This document shows, in pieces, positions 8,388 to 16,008 of a DNA stretch of 64,000 nucleotides. Below the pieces are notes generated by a model. It was given only the letters and a program-made list of their open reading frames with translations. It was not told where the DNA came from and did no database searches. How positions within the stretch are numbered: position 1 is the stretch's first letter; every line of letters starts with the position of its first letter. This DNA comes from Candidatus Accumulibacter similis (GTDB lineage: Bacteria; Pseudomonadota; Gammaproteobacteria; Burkholderiales; Rhodocyclaceae). The stretch covers positions 124,001-188,000 of the forward strand of contig CP054595.1 of assembly GCA_013347225.1 (NCBI GenBank), written 5' to 3'. Position numbers and translations under genes: made by a program.

Positions 8388-8666
8388 ATGAAGGACTACT
8401 ACGCCATACTGGGTCTTGCCAGCGACGCCACGAGTGAAGCGGTCAGGACGGCCTATCGCCGCAAGGCGCTGCAGTTCCACCCTGACCGAAATGCGGCGCC
8501 CGAGGCGAGCGAGAAGTTTCGCGAAATCCAGGAAGCCTATGATGTCCTCGCTGATCCGGGTCACAGGTTCGCCTATGATGAGAACCGGCGCCGCAATCTG
8601 CTCGACAAGCCTCTGGAGACGGCGCTGGAGATCTGGCAGAACTACATCGAAGGAGTCCTGCAATGA
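8388..8666 (+). CDS. Free-standing J-domain protein (DnaJ-like, 92 aa)
   Basis: A J domain with little else: helix I DYYAILGL, the HPD tripeptide at 31-33 that stimulates Hsp70 ATPase, then REIQEAYDVLADPGHRFAYD. There is no Gly/Phe linker, zinc finger or client-binding domain, only about 25 tail residues. It should therefore act as an Hsp70 recruiter for a partner. The following gene overlaps it by 4 bp (ATGA) and two more follow closely, which makes their products the likely partners. GGGAGG lies unusually close (1 bp) to the ATG; an upstream in-frame TTG at 8358 is the alternative start. Confidence 0.85.
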   Translation: MKDYYAILGLASDATSEAVRTAYRRKALQFHPDRNAAPEASEKFREIQEAYDVLADPGHRFAYDENRRRNLLDKPLETALEIWQNYIEGVLQ

Positions 8667-9211
8667 AAATATCGCGATATTTCGAGGAACTGAAGTCGGC
8701 CTACGACGCCGAGCTTGATGACCTGATGACCGATTCGGCCGGCCACGACATCCTGGCCAGCCGCCTGCAGGCAAAGCGCAGCCAAGTCCGGCAACTGCTG
8801 CCGATGATCGAGTGCAACCCGGAAATGGTCGCCGTGGCCTTTCACGGCGGCTTCAGTTTCGCCAACCCAGCCATGATGAGTGACCTCGCCACTCGGGAGC
8901 CCGAAGACTTGCCTGCCTGGCAGACCCTGCTGTCTGCGGTGTCGCTGGAGCCCTGGGCAGCCGATCTGGCCCGGGTGGTTCTCAAGGATGCCAATGGCGC
9001 ACGCTTCCTCGTCGTCACCGCCTGCCTCGAGTTCCTGCGCAGGGCGAGTACCGGTTCGTCCACCGAAGGTGCGCGGCAGCAGCCGCCCGGCGACCGCGAG
9101 GGCGATGACGAAGACGACGCCGATCTCGACATCGACCTGGAAGAAGCTGGTGCCGACTGGTTGTCCGAGCAGGGCTTCGACCGCAAGGATCGCTTCTCGG
9201 GAGACAACTGA
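8663..9211 (+). CDS. Hypothetical protein, acidic C-terminal tail (J-domain operon gene 2)
   Basis: 182 residues, not recognised. Begins MKISRYFEELKSAYDAELDD; the first 130 residues look helical and cytoplasmic with no signal peptide or membrane helix. A low-complexity linker (STGSSTEGARQQPP) leads to a strongly acidic stretch (GDDEDDADLDIDLEEAGADW). It overlaps the J-domain gene by 4 bp and the next gene by 1 bp, so translation is coupled. A shared complex is plausible, but function is unknown. Confidence 0.75.
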   Translation: MKISRYFEELKSAYDAELDDLMTDSAGHDILASRLQAKRSQVRQLLPMIECNPEMVAVAFHGGFSFANPAMMSDLATREPEDLPAWQTLLSAVSLEPWAADLARVVLKDANGARFLVVTACLEFLRRASTGSSTEGARQQPPGDREGDDEDDADLDIDLEEAGADWLSEQGFDRKDRFSGDN

Positions 9212-9936
9212 TGACTCACCCGGTACTGGCCAGAGCGGAGAAACTGGTCCGCGTTGGCGACATCGTCGGCGCGGAAGCCGCGCTCGTCTCGCTGGTCGAG
9301 ACGGAAGGTGATCAGGCGCTCGTGCTGGCGCTTGACGATTTTCCGGCCAAGGACCTGCTGGCGGTGCTGCGTGATTTCGACGCCGCACGCGAATCGGTGG
9401 TGAACCTGCTGGTGTCGCCCGAGCAGTTCGCCCGCGCAATCGTTCTCGAACGTCGCTACGGCGACATCGGCCATGAACGCCTGCACGGCATGATCAACTC
9501 GGTCATCTTTCGCGCCGGCGCTGACGCGGGCGAGTTCCTCGCCGCCATCGCCGAAGTGGAGGGTGGCAGCGAGGTGCTGGCCGATTACCTGCACGAACGA
9601 GCGGAGAACCTCGAGCATTTCTTTCGCAGTGGCGTCTTCGACTTCTTTGCCGACGGCGACGACTCCCTCGACGACCTGACTGACGACGAGCGGCTCGACG
9701 CGCTTTCCGACGAGAACATCGGCGCACCCTTCCTCAGTCACAGTGAGGTCAGCGATCACGACTGGATGGAACTGGCGTGGACGCTCCGCTACCAGCAGCC
9801 CGAGATCTTCCGTGAGGTGCTGCTGATCCTCCGCGCCCGGGCGCGTGCCGAGGAGCACCAGCAGGCAGTCGCTGCCACGGCGCCGCCGGCGGCCCGGCCG
9901 GCCTTCGGCGATGCCGACGAAGAGTCGGCTCTCTGA
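9211..9936 (+). CDS. Hypothetical protein, acidic helical (J-domain operon gene 3)
   Basis: 241 residues, not recognised. The start overlaps the previous stop (TGATG). Predicted all-helical and cytoplasmic, with an acidic loop around residue 150 (DGDDSLDDLTDDERLD). It may contain helical repeats: EKLVRVGDIVGAEAALVSLV near the start resembles a tetratricopeptide-like hairpin, but no repeat register is clear. It follows the J-domain gene in the operon; no enzymatic motif is seen. Confidence 0.75.
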   Translation: MTHPVLARAEKLVRVGDIVGAEAALVSLVETEGDQALVLALDDFPAKDLLAVLRDFDAARESVVNLLVSPEQFARAIVLERRYGDIGHERLHGMINSVIFRAGADAGEFLAAIAEVEGGSEVLADYLHERAENLEHFFRSGVFDFFADGDDSLDDLTDDERLDALSDENIGAPFLSHSEVSDHDWMELAWTLRYQQPEIFREVLLILRARARAEEHQQAVAATAPPAARPAFGDADEESAL

Positions 9937-9980
9937 TCACGCACTCGCTCACAAGCGCGGCAAGAGGCGACGGACAGGCG

Positions 9981-11189
9981 ATGTCGGAGCCGGTGTCAGA
10001 CCGCCAGCAGCTGACGCTTTTCGACCAGCGCCCCTTCTTCGAGCGAGCGCTGGTGCATGGAGTGCGCAGCGGTGTCATCGATCGGCACCGGCTGGCCAGC
10101 ATCGTAAACGACGGAGCGAAGGGTCTGGTGCAGATCGCAGACTTCTTCGGCACCAGTTACCTGCGTCCGAACATCGAGGAAGCGAGGACGCGCATCGTCA
10201 ACCTCGTGAGCCTGTTCCTCGAGGAGAACAGCGGCGGTGACCTCGACCTGGCTGCCCGCTCGCTGCGCGACAACAGCTTTCTTTCGCATTCGCGTGGTGG
10301 TTCCGACATGCTGAAGAAGCTGTGGGCAATGCCTGAGGACAGCTCGTACGGCATCCTCGTCAAGCAACCGCAGAAAGAGTTCATCGCCGAGTGGTCACTG
10401 CGCAGCCTGCCAGACTATCGTCAGGCCCTGGCCAAACGGCAAGGCCATCAATTGTCGATCACGGTGGCGCTTTGGTTGGCCGAGCGACTCGGCGTGGCCG
10501 CCGCTGACCTGTCGACAGTCGCTGCCGAGAGCGTCGTTCGCAGCGCCGTGCTCGTGCATCTGAGCGGCAGAGGGCCGCTGGCAATCCCCACCGCCAGCAG
10601 TCTCCTGCAGATGCTCGAAGCGTTCCGGAAGCAGGGGCTTTCCGGCAAGGGGCGCAGGCTACTCGCGAGCCTTCTGCAGGAGTTGCCCGAGAGCTATCTG
10701 CCGGTCGTCCAGCACGAATTGCAGAGGATCGAGAGTGAGGATCTGCCGCGAATTGCCGACCACTCGCGACCGCTTGCGCAACTGTTGCAGGAACTGGAAC
10801 CGCTCTACCATCTGCGCGATTTCGGCCCCGAGGACGCTGGACTGTTCGAGGCGGCAGCCTGCGCGGACTGGCAGCGGATCACCGCCGGGAAGACCGACGA
10901 CAGTTCGCTGCTGACGGTCTTCGTCTGCATCGCCACCGACATGCCGGCGCAAACCGTCCTCAGCAAGACGACAGCGCGCGCGCTGATCCGCAAGGCGCGC
11001 CGCGATGGCTTCAAGCGACTGCCGGTGCTGGGCTTGATTCGTGCGCTGGCGCCATACGCCATGCAGGACGATCTCGAGACGCTGTGGAAGGACTTCTTTC
11101 CCGAAGCGCAGACGGCTCTGCTTGACGCCGCCGACACGACGCTCGCCGATGCCCTCGATTTCCTCCGCGAAAACTGCAACCTCGCATGA
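9981..11189 (+). CDS. Hypothetical protein, 402 aa helical (J-domain operon gene 4)
   Basis: 402 residues, not recognised. It starts 44 bp after gene 3 on the same strand and is probably in the same transcript. Mostly helical with no membrane segment and no signal peptide. The middle (about 210-290) has leucine-rich helices (RRLLASLLQELPESYLPVV) reminiscent of helical-repeat scaffolds. About 60 bp downstream of its stop an IS21 element has inserted, leaving the gene intact. Confidence 0.72.
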   Translation: MSEPVSDRQQLTLFDQRPFFERALVHGVRSGVIDRHRLASIVNDGAKGLVQIADFFGTSYLRPNIEEARTRIVNLVSLFLEENSGGDLDLAARSLRDNSFLSHSRGGSDMLKKLWAMPEDSSYGILVKQPQKEFIAEWSLRSLPDYRQALAKRQGHQLSITVALWLAERLGVAAADLSTVAAESVVRSAVLVHLSGRGPLAIPTASSLLQMLEAFRKQGLSGKGRRLLASLLQELPESYLPVVQHELQRIESEDLPRIADHSRPLAQLLQELEPLYHLRDFGPEDAGLFEAAACADWQRITAGKTDDSSLLTVFVCIATDMPAQTVLSKTTARALIRKARRDGFKRLPVLGLIRALAPYAMQDDLETLWKDFFPEAQTALLDAADTTLADALDFLRENCNLA

Positions 11190-11242
11190 ACCGATGGCAG
11201 CTGCGGCCGCGGCCGCCGGCTGGTGAGGATTTCCGGACAGCC

Positions 11243-11278
11243 GCTCACTGTCGCGGCCAACCTGAAAGTGGTCGCCGT
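11243..11278 (+). repeat. IS21 element left end: target duplication plus terminal inverted repeat
   Basis: GCTCAC at 11243-11248 is the left copy of the target-site duplication. The terminal repeat begins TGTCGCGGCC at 11249. About 18 of the first 30 bases match the reverse complement of the right end. Inside it an 11-base direct repeat TGGATGTTCTT occurs at 11294 and 11309, the kind of internal repeat that serves as transposase binding sites in IS21 elements. Confidence 0.8.
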
Positions 11279-11427
11279 GAGCCGGCGTGAAGTTGGATGT
11301 TCTTGGGGTGGATGTTCTTCGAGGGATTGATATCGAGCTGGTGTTTCTTCGCTGCTTGGTTCTTCTTTGGTTTTCTTTCCAGATCGTGTAGTAGCCCGTC
11401 CTGTGATGAGGCAGGAGGCGACGCGAG

Positions 11428-12045
11428 ATGGGCAGAGAGAAGCAGGACCCCTGCGTGAATTGCGGTCGGGCCTTCGTAGCGGACAGGCGTAACGCGCGGC
11501 ACCAGCGTTATTGCGGGGCGGCGGCATGCAGGGCGGCGAGCAAACGGGCCAGCCAAGCCGGATGGCTCGCCAAGAACCCCGACTATCACCGTGGACCGGA
11601 AGCGGTGGCGCGGGTCCGTGCCTGGAGGCAGGATCACCCGGGATACAGCCGGGGCACGCGTGCGCCGGCTGCCGAGGCCGCGAGACAGGCCACCTTGCCG
11701 TTCGAGCCCGACGCCTCCGCACCGCTGCCAGCAGAGGCCGAACTGCTGGTGAAGACATCTTGTAACGCTGCCGAGGCCGACCCGGCGCCCCCGCCACAAG
11801 ATTTCTTGAACGCCCAACCGGCTGTTCTGATTGGCTTAATTTCTCATATCTGGGGGAGCACGTTACAAGATGACATCGCCTCGGCACTGACCCGGCTGCT
11901 ACAACTGGGACAGGACATCCGAGGAGGCACACATGAACAGTCCGACGAAGCGGCCATTGAATCCGCAACGCCAGCGCCAGGTGCCCGCGCACTTCAGCTG
12001 GCTCGATCATCGGCTGGTGCGGGAACACTACATCGAGAAGGCTGA
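11428..12045 (+). CDS. IS21-associated accessory protein with N-terminal Cys cluster
   Basis: 205 residues. The start has a good AGGAGG about 10 bp upstream. The N-terminus has CVNC then YCGAAACR, a spacing like a small zinc-binding knuckle, followed by the arginine-rich SKRASQAGWLAKNPDYHRG. The middle is low-complexity, then DFLNAQPAVLIGLISHIWGSTLQDDI looks folded. The last 113 bp overlap the next ORF in another frame. Its position inside the element suggests a role in transposition or its control, but no family name is recognised. Confidence 0.6.
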   Translation: MGREKQDPCVNCGRAFVADRRNARHQRYCGAAACRAASKRASQAGWLAKNPDYHRGPEAVARVRAWRQDHPGYSRGTRAPAAEAARQATLPFEPDASAPLPAEAELLVKTSCNAAEADPAPPPQDFLNAQPAVLIGLISHIWGSTLQDDIASALTRLLQLGQDIRGGTHEQSDEAAIESATPAPGARALQLARSSAGAGTLHREG

Positions 12046-12301
12046 CGTCTGCGCCTGGGCGCTGTACCTGTTTCTCGTCACCGTCGCCGACGCCTGCGGT
12101 CTTTCCTACTACAGCGAGGCCAGCCTCTGCCGTCGGCTGCAGATCGATGCCGGTCGGCTGGCCCGCGCTCGCCGGGACTTGATCGCCCTCGACCTGATCG
12201 CCTACGACGCACCGTTGTACCAGGTCCTGAGCGTGCCCGAGTGTGTGCCGGTCAGCACGCGTCTGGCGCGGCTGCGCGCTGTTCTGGAGAGCCGGCCATG
12301 A
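11933..12301 (+). CDS. IS21-associated helix-turn-helix-like protein
   Basis: 122 residues, overlapping the istA start by 4 bp (ATGA), so it is coupled to the transposase. The core FSWLDHRLVREHYIEKADVCAWALYLFLVTVADACGLSYY resembles winged-helix replication or regulatory proteins, and CRRLQIDAGRLARARRDLIALDLI fits a recognition helix. It is likely DNA-binding, perhaps regulating istA, but the exact function is unknown. Two accessory genes before istA are not part of the minimal IS21 plan. Confidence 0.65.
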   Translation: MNSPTKRPLNPQRQRQVPAHFSWLDHRLVREHYIEKADVCAWALYLFLVTVADACGLSYYSEASLCRRLQIDAGRLARARRDLIALDLIAYDAPLYQVLSVPECVPVSTRLARLRAVLESRP

Positions 12302-13800
12302 TCGACTATGCCACGTGGTGTGCCATTCGCCAGGGGGTGGCCAGTCATCTGACGGCCCCACAGCTCGCCGCCAGCCTGAACCTGGACGTCAAGACCGTCC
12401 GCCACTGGATCGACCGCCCGTATGCTCCGCGGGCGCGCGTCCCGCGGACCAGCAAGCTCGACCCCTACAAGGGGCGCATCGTCGGCTGGCTCGATGCGCA
12501 CCGGCTCACCGCCCAGCAGGTGTTTCAACGCCTGCGGGATGCTGGCTACGAGGGCGGCATCAGCATCGTCAAGGACTACGTCCACAAGATCCGCCCGCCC
12601 CGACGCGAGGCCTTCCTGACCCTGGCCTTCGCGCCTGGGGAAGCCGCCCAGGTCGACTGGGGAGAATACGGCACGATCGCCGTCGGCAACACCCGCCGCC
12701 GCCTGTCCTTCTTCGTCATGGTGCTGGCCTGGAGCCGGAAGATGTACGTCGAGTTTGCGCTCTCGCAAACGATGGAACACTTTCTGGCGGCACACATCAA
12801 GGCCTTTGCTGCCCTGGGGGTGCCGCGCAAGGTCATGGTCGATAATCTGCGCACTGCGGTTCTGCGCCATGTGCGTGGCGAGCCGGTGCAGTTCAATCCC
12901 CGCTATCTCGACTTCGCCCGCCATTACGGCTTCGAAATCGTCGCCTGTGCGCCCCGAAAAGGCAATGAGAAGGGACGCGCGGAAAGGAGCGTCGCCTATG
13001 TCAAAAGCAATTTCCTGGCCGGCCTGGAACTGCCCGACTTCAGCGTGCTCAATCCGGCCGTCAGGCTGTGGCTGGAGACGGTGGCCAACGTCCGCCAGCA
13101 TCGCGAAACGCAACGCCGGCCGGAAGACCTCTGGGTCGAGGAACGCGCTCTTCTGCAGCCGGTCAATCCCCGGCTCTTCGATGTCGGCCGCGTCCTGAGC
13201 GTTCGTGCCAACCGACAGTTCCGGGTCACGCTCGAGAGCAATCGCTATTCGGTTCCCGCCCGCCTGGCGGGACGACCGGTGACGATGAAGGTCTATCCGG
13301 ATCGCGTCTGTGTCTATCACGACGGCGAACTGGTCGCCCGCCATGGCCGTTCGTTCGAGCGCCATCAGGACATCGAGGATCCCGATCATGCGAAGGCCTT
13401 GATCGCTCAACGTCGTCATGCCCGCGATGCGCTGGTACTGAAGCGCTTTCTCGGTCTGACGCCACTGGCCGGGAAGTATCACGCCGGCTTGCTCGACCGC
13501 CGCGGGAATGCGTTGGCGCATGTGCGCAAGATCGTGGCGCTGGCCGAGATCCACGGCGACGATGCGGTCGTGCGGGCGATGACCGATGCCCTGGCCTTCG
13601 AGGCGTTCAGCAGCGAATACATCGCCCATCTGATTGACGCACGTCGTCGCCAATTGCCCGAAGCGAGCCCGCTGCTGCTCATCCGCCGGCAGGATCTCCT
13701 GGAGCTTGAACTGCCACCGGCAGACTTGTCGGCTTATCCAGACATCCCCACAGGAAGCGATCCGCAAGACGAGGCAGGAGGTCATCATGGCCATGACTGA
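12298..13800 (+). CDS. istA: IS21-family transposase IstA
   Basis: 500 residues. An N-terminal helix-turn-helix (LTAPQLAASLNLDVKTVRHW) is followed by an RNase H-fold DDE core: Asp120 (AQVDWGEYG), Asp182 (KVMVDNLRTAV) and the Glu of GRAER near residue 229. A C-terminal beta-barrel Mu-type domain follows. The ATG overlaps the preceding stop. The frame is open and full length, and it overlaps istB by 14 bp, as is usual in IS21. Confidence 0.95.
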   Translation: MIDYATWCAIRQGVASHLTAPQLAASLNLDVKTVRHWIDRPYAPRARVPRTSKLDPYKGRIVGWLDAHRLTAQQVFQRLRDAGYEGGISIVKDYVHKIRPPRREAFLTLAFAPGEAAQVDWGEYGTIAVGNTRRRLSFFVMVLAWSRKMYVEFALSQTMEHFLAAHIKAFAALGVPRKVMVDNLRTAVLRHVRGEPVQFNPRYLDFARHYGFEIVACAPRKGNEKGRAERSVAYVKSNFLAGLELPDFSVLNPAVRLWLETVANVRQHRETQRRPEDLWVEERALLQPVNPRLFDVGRVLSVRANRQFRVTLESNRYSVPARLAGRPVTMKVYPDRVCVYHDGELVARHGRSFERHQDIEDPDHAKALIAQRRHARDALVLKRFLGLTPLAGKYHAGLLDRRGNALAHVRKIVALAEIHGDDAVVRAMTDALAFEAFSSEYIAHLIDARRRQLPEASPLLLIRRQDLLELELPPADLSAYPDIPTGSDPQDEAGGHHGHD

Positions 13801-14533
13801 GGCCATTCTCGCGAAGCATCTGGGTCGTTTGCAGTTGCCGTACTTCGTTCAGCACGCGCCGGACTTGATGGCTCAGGCGGCTCGCGAGTCGTGGTCTCAT
13901 GGCCGCTTTCTCGAAGACCTGGTGGCCGGCGAGGTCGCTCGCCGCGACGAGGCACTGATTGCCCGCCGCATCAAGGCCGCGCGCTTGCCCGGCATCAAGA
14001 CGCTCGACGGTTTCGACTGGTCATGGCCGAAGAAGATCAATCGGGCGCAAATCCAGCATCTGTTCCGCCTCGACTTCGTGCCGTCCCATGGCAACGTGAT
14101 CCTCCTCGGCGCGGTCGGCGTCGGCAAGACCCATCTGGCCATCGCTCTCGCGCATGCTGCCTGCCTGCAGGGCCTGACGACGCTGTTCACCACCGCCGTC
14201 GACATTGTCAATGCGCTGGCCGCCGCCCAGGCCACCGGCGGGGTCAAACGCGAGATGGCCAGACTGCTCAAACCCGCCATCCTCTGCGTCGACGAATTGG
14301 GCTATCTGCCAATTGACAAGTTTGGCGCCGATGCCCTCTTCCAGGTGATCAGTCAGCGCTATGAGCGCGGTTCGACCATCATCACGTCGAATAAAGCCTA
14401 CAAACAGTGGCCGGAGATCTTCAACAACGACAGCACCCTCACGGCCGCCTTGCTCGACCGCCTGCTGCATCATGCCGAGACACTGGTCATCGAAGGAACG
14501 TCCTACCGGATGCGCGAGCAGCACGACGCCTGA
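13787..14533 (+). CDS. istB: IS21-family transposition helper ATPase IstB
   Basis: 248 residues, AAA+ ATPase related to DnaA/DnaC. Walker A GAVGVGKT (108-115), Walker B ILCVDEL and sensor motif IITSNKAYKQW are intact. It selects target DNA and activates IstA. An alternative ATG lies 6 bp downstream. About 160 bp of non-coding sequence separate it from the right end of the element. Confidence 0.95.
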   Translation: MAMTEAILAKHLGRLQLPYFVQHAPDLMAQAARESWSHGRFLEDLVAGEVARRDEALIARRIKAARLPGIKTLDGFDWSWPKKINRAQIQHLFRLDFVPSHGNVILLGAVGVGKTHLAIALAHAACLQGLTTLFTTAVDIVNALAAAQATGGVKREMARLLKPAILCVDELGYLPIDKFGADALFQVISQRYERGSTIITSNKAYKQWPEIFNNDSTLTAALLDRLLHHAETLVIEGTSYRMREQHDA

Positions 14534-14667
14534 CTCAGAACCCGTCCTCGCCCAAACCCTGCACCGACCGCCTCTGCCCACGGGCCGGGCAGCCCTCTCT
14601 TTGCGCGCTCTGACCAACCTTCCAGACGACCGCTCCTGCCTCCCTCGCACCAGATTTATGTCGGCTT

Positions 14668-14703
14668 GTGGACACCGCTTTGACTCCGGCGCCGACAGCT
14701 CAC
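14668..14703 (-). repeat. IS21 element right end: terminal inverted repeat plus target duplication
   Basis: The right terminus ends GCGCCGACA at 14697, the inverted counterpart of the left TGTCGCGGC. GCTCAC at 14698-14703 repeats the left-flank target. TGTCGGC at 14659-14665 with GCCGACA at 14691-14697 also forms a local inverted repeat at this end only. Confidence 0.8.
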
Positions 14704-15950
14704 GACTCTCCCCTCTCGAGACACTCGCGGTAACGGCCGTAGACGCGGCGCGCAAACCACTCGGTCGTCAGGGGACGCTTGATCTTCGGGCTTTTCAGCG
14801 CGATGCGCGGGATCATCTCGCGCAGCCGCCGCTCGCCTGTCGATGCATCGGCGAGCGCGTAGAGCCGCAGGTAGAGCGGCGAGTGCTCGAAGGCGAAGGA
14901 CTTCTCCAGCCTGAGGTCGCGCAGGATCTCGCCCTCACCGAGGTCCAGGCGCGAGCGTAGCGACAGCGTGGCACGCTGGGTTTCGCTGGCTTCGCCCGCT
15001 GGCAGTCCGTCTGCCCGATAGCGAAGCAGATCGCCATCGAGCGACAGTGGCTGTCCGGAAACCCGCGCCAGAGCATCCTGAAATGCGGCATTGCGGCTGC
15101 TGTATCGACCCGCGTTGAAATCGGCAAAGCGATGGATCATCTGGCTGTAGCTGACCCGATGGTCAAGCAGCGACGCGATTCCGAAATAGACGCCACCGCG
15201 GCGGGTGAACACCTCGCTGCGCACGCTGTCACGGATCGGGTAAGGATACGCTTTCTCGCGAACATGCTCCTCGGCGAAGGTGACGCTGACCTGCATCGGA
15301 CCACCGGTGCGGACAGGATTGAAGCCGGCCAGCAGCGTCTTGCCGCCAGGCAGTTCCGAGCTCATGTCTTCGTACAGCGCGTTCACCTGCGCCTCGGTGC
15401 GCAGGGCGTCGATGCGTGCCCGGTAGTTGCGCCCATCCGGCGACGGCTTCAGCAGCACCAGATCGAGCACTGCTGCCGGAATGCCATACTTCTCTCGCCG
15501 TTGTTCCATCTGTTGCCAGACAATCCTTGACAAGCCAGGCACCGGCGGGTCCGACTGGAAGCCCGATTCCTGCCCGATGACCGCGATCGCCGCGCAAAGC
15601 CTTTCCGGGGTTGCGGCAATGCGCAGGGCAACGAACGCCATCGTGATGTCACTTGCCCAACCGCTGCGGTCCGTGACGTTGGCCGGCAGCAAACGACTGA
15701 CGAGAGCGCGCGCCGCGCGCTCAGTGGCGGCAGGAGACAGCGGCGACGAACCGGACGGTGCAGCCACCCCGGCGCTGGCGGCAGCTGGTGCGGGCCGTTG
15801 CGCCTCGCGCGGCGGTGCCGCGGCTGCCGCCGTGTGCTGGCCAGTGGGCATCGGCGGCGATGGTCGCGATTCGTAGCCGCCGTCGCTGGCACAACCCGTG
15901 ACGACCACGACAAGGGCCACCAGGAGCAGGGGCGACAGCGAACCCGGCAT
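14700..15950 (-). CDS. DUF1615 family lipoprotein
   Basis: 416 residues. A lipoprotein signal peptide (SPLLLVALVVVVTGCAS, lipobox VTGC) gives a likely outer-membrane-anchored periplasmic protein. The body has the DUF1615 signature with AVIGQESGFQSDPPVPGLSRI, where the Glu in GQESGF sits in a lysozyme/transglycosylase-like context, and FNPVRTGGPMQVSV. A peptidoglycan role is possible but unproven. Its TGA lies inside the duplicated IS21 target, and reconstructing the empty site keeps the same stop, so the protein is unchanged. Confidence 0.85.
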   Translation of the reverse strand: MPGSLSPLLLVALVVVVTGCASDGGYESRPSPPMPTGQHTAAAAAPPREAQRPAPAAASAGVAAPSGSSPLSPAATERAARALVSRLLPANVTDRSGWASDITMAFVALRIAATPERLCAAIAVIGQESGFQSDPPVPGLSRIVWQQMEQRREKYGIPAAVLDLVLLKPSPDGRNYRARIDALRTEAQVNALYEDMSSELPGGKTLLAGFNPVRTGGPMQVSVTFAEEHVREKAYPYPIRDSVRSEVFTRRGGVYFGIASLLDHRVSYSQMIHRFADFNAGRYSSRNAAFQDALARVSGQPLSLDGDLLRYRADGLPAGEASETQRATLSLRSRLDLGEGEILRDLRLEKSFAFEHSPLYLRLYALADASTGERRLREMIPRIALKSPKIKRPLTTEWFARRVYGRYRECLERGES

Positions 15951-16008
15951 GCCCGGCAGGTGCCCCGACGAACCAGTTCCAACGGCCGCAGCGCGTCTGC
16001 TCAGCCCG

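Larger units (their letters stand above)
11249..14697 (+). mobile_element. Complete IS21-family insertion sequence, 3449 bp
   Basis: Bounded by imperfect inverted repeats beginning TGTCG at both ends and flanked by a perfect 6-bp duplication, GCTCAC (IS21 elements make 4-8 bp duplications). It carries istA and istB with intact catalytic motifs plus two small upstream ORFs, making it longer than a typical two-gene IS21. It landed in the short gap between two convergent genes; the duplicated target contains the stop codon of the DUF1615 gene. All four reading frames are open, so the element may be active. Confidence 0.9.
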
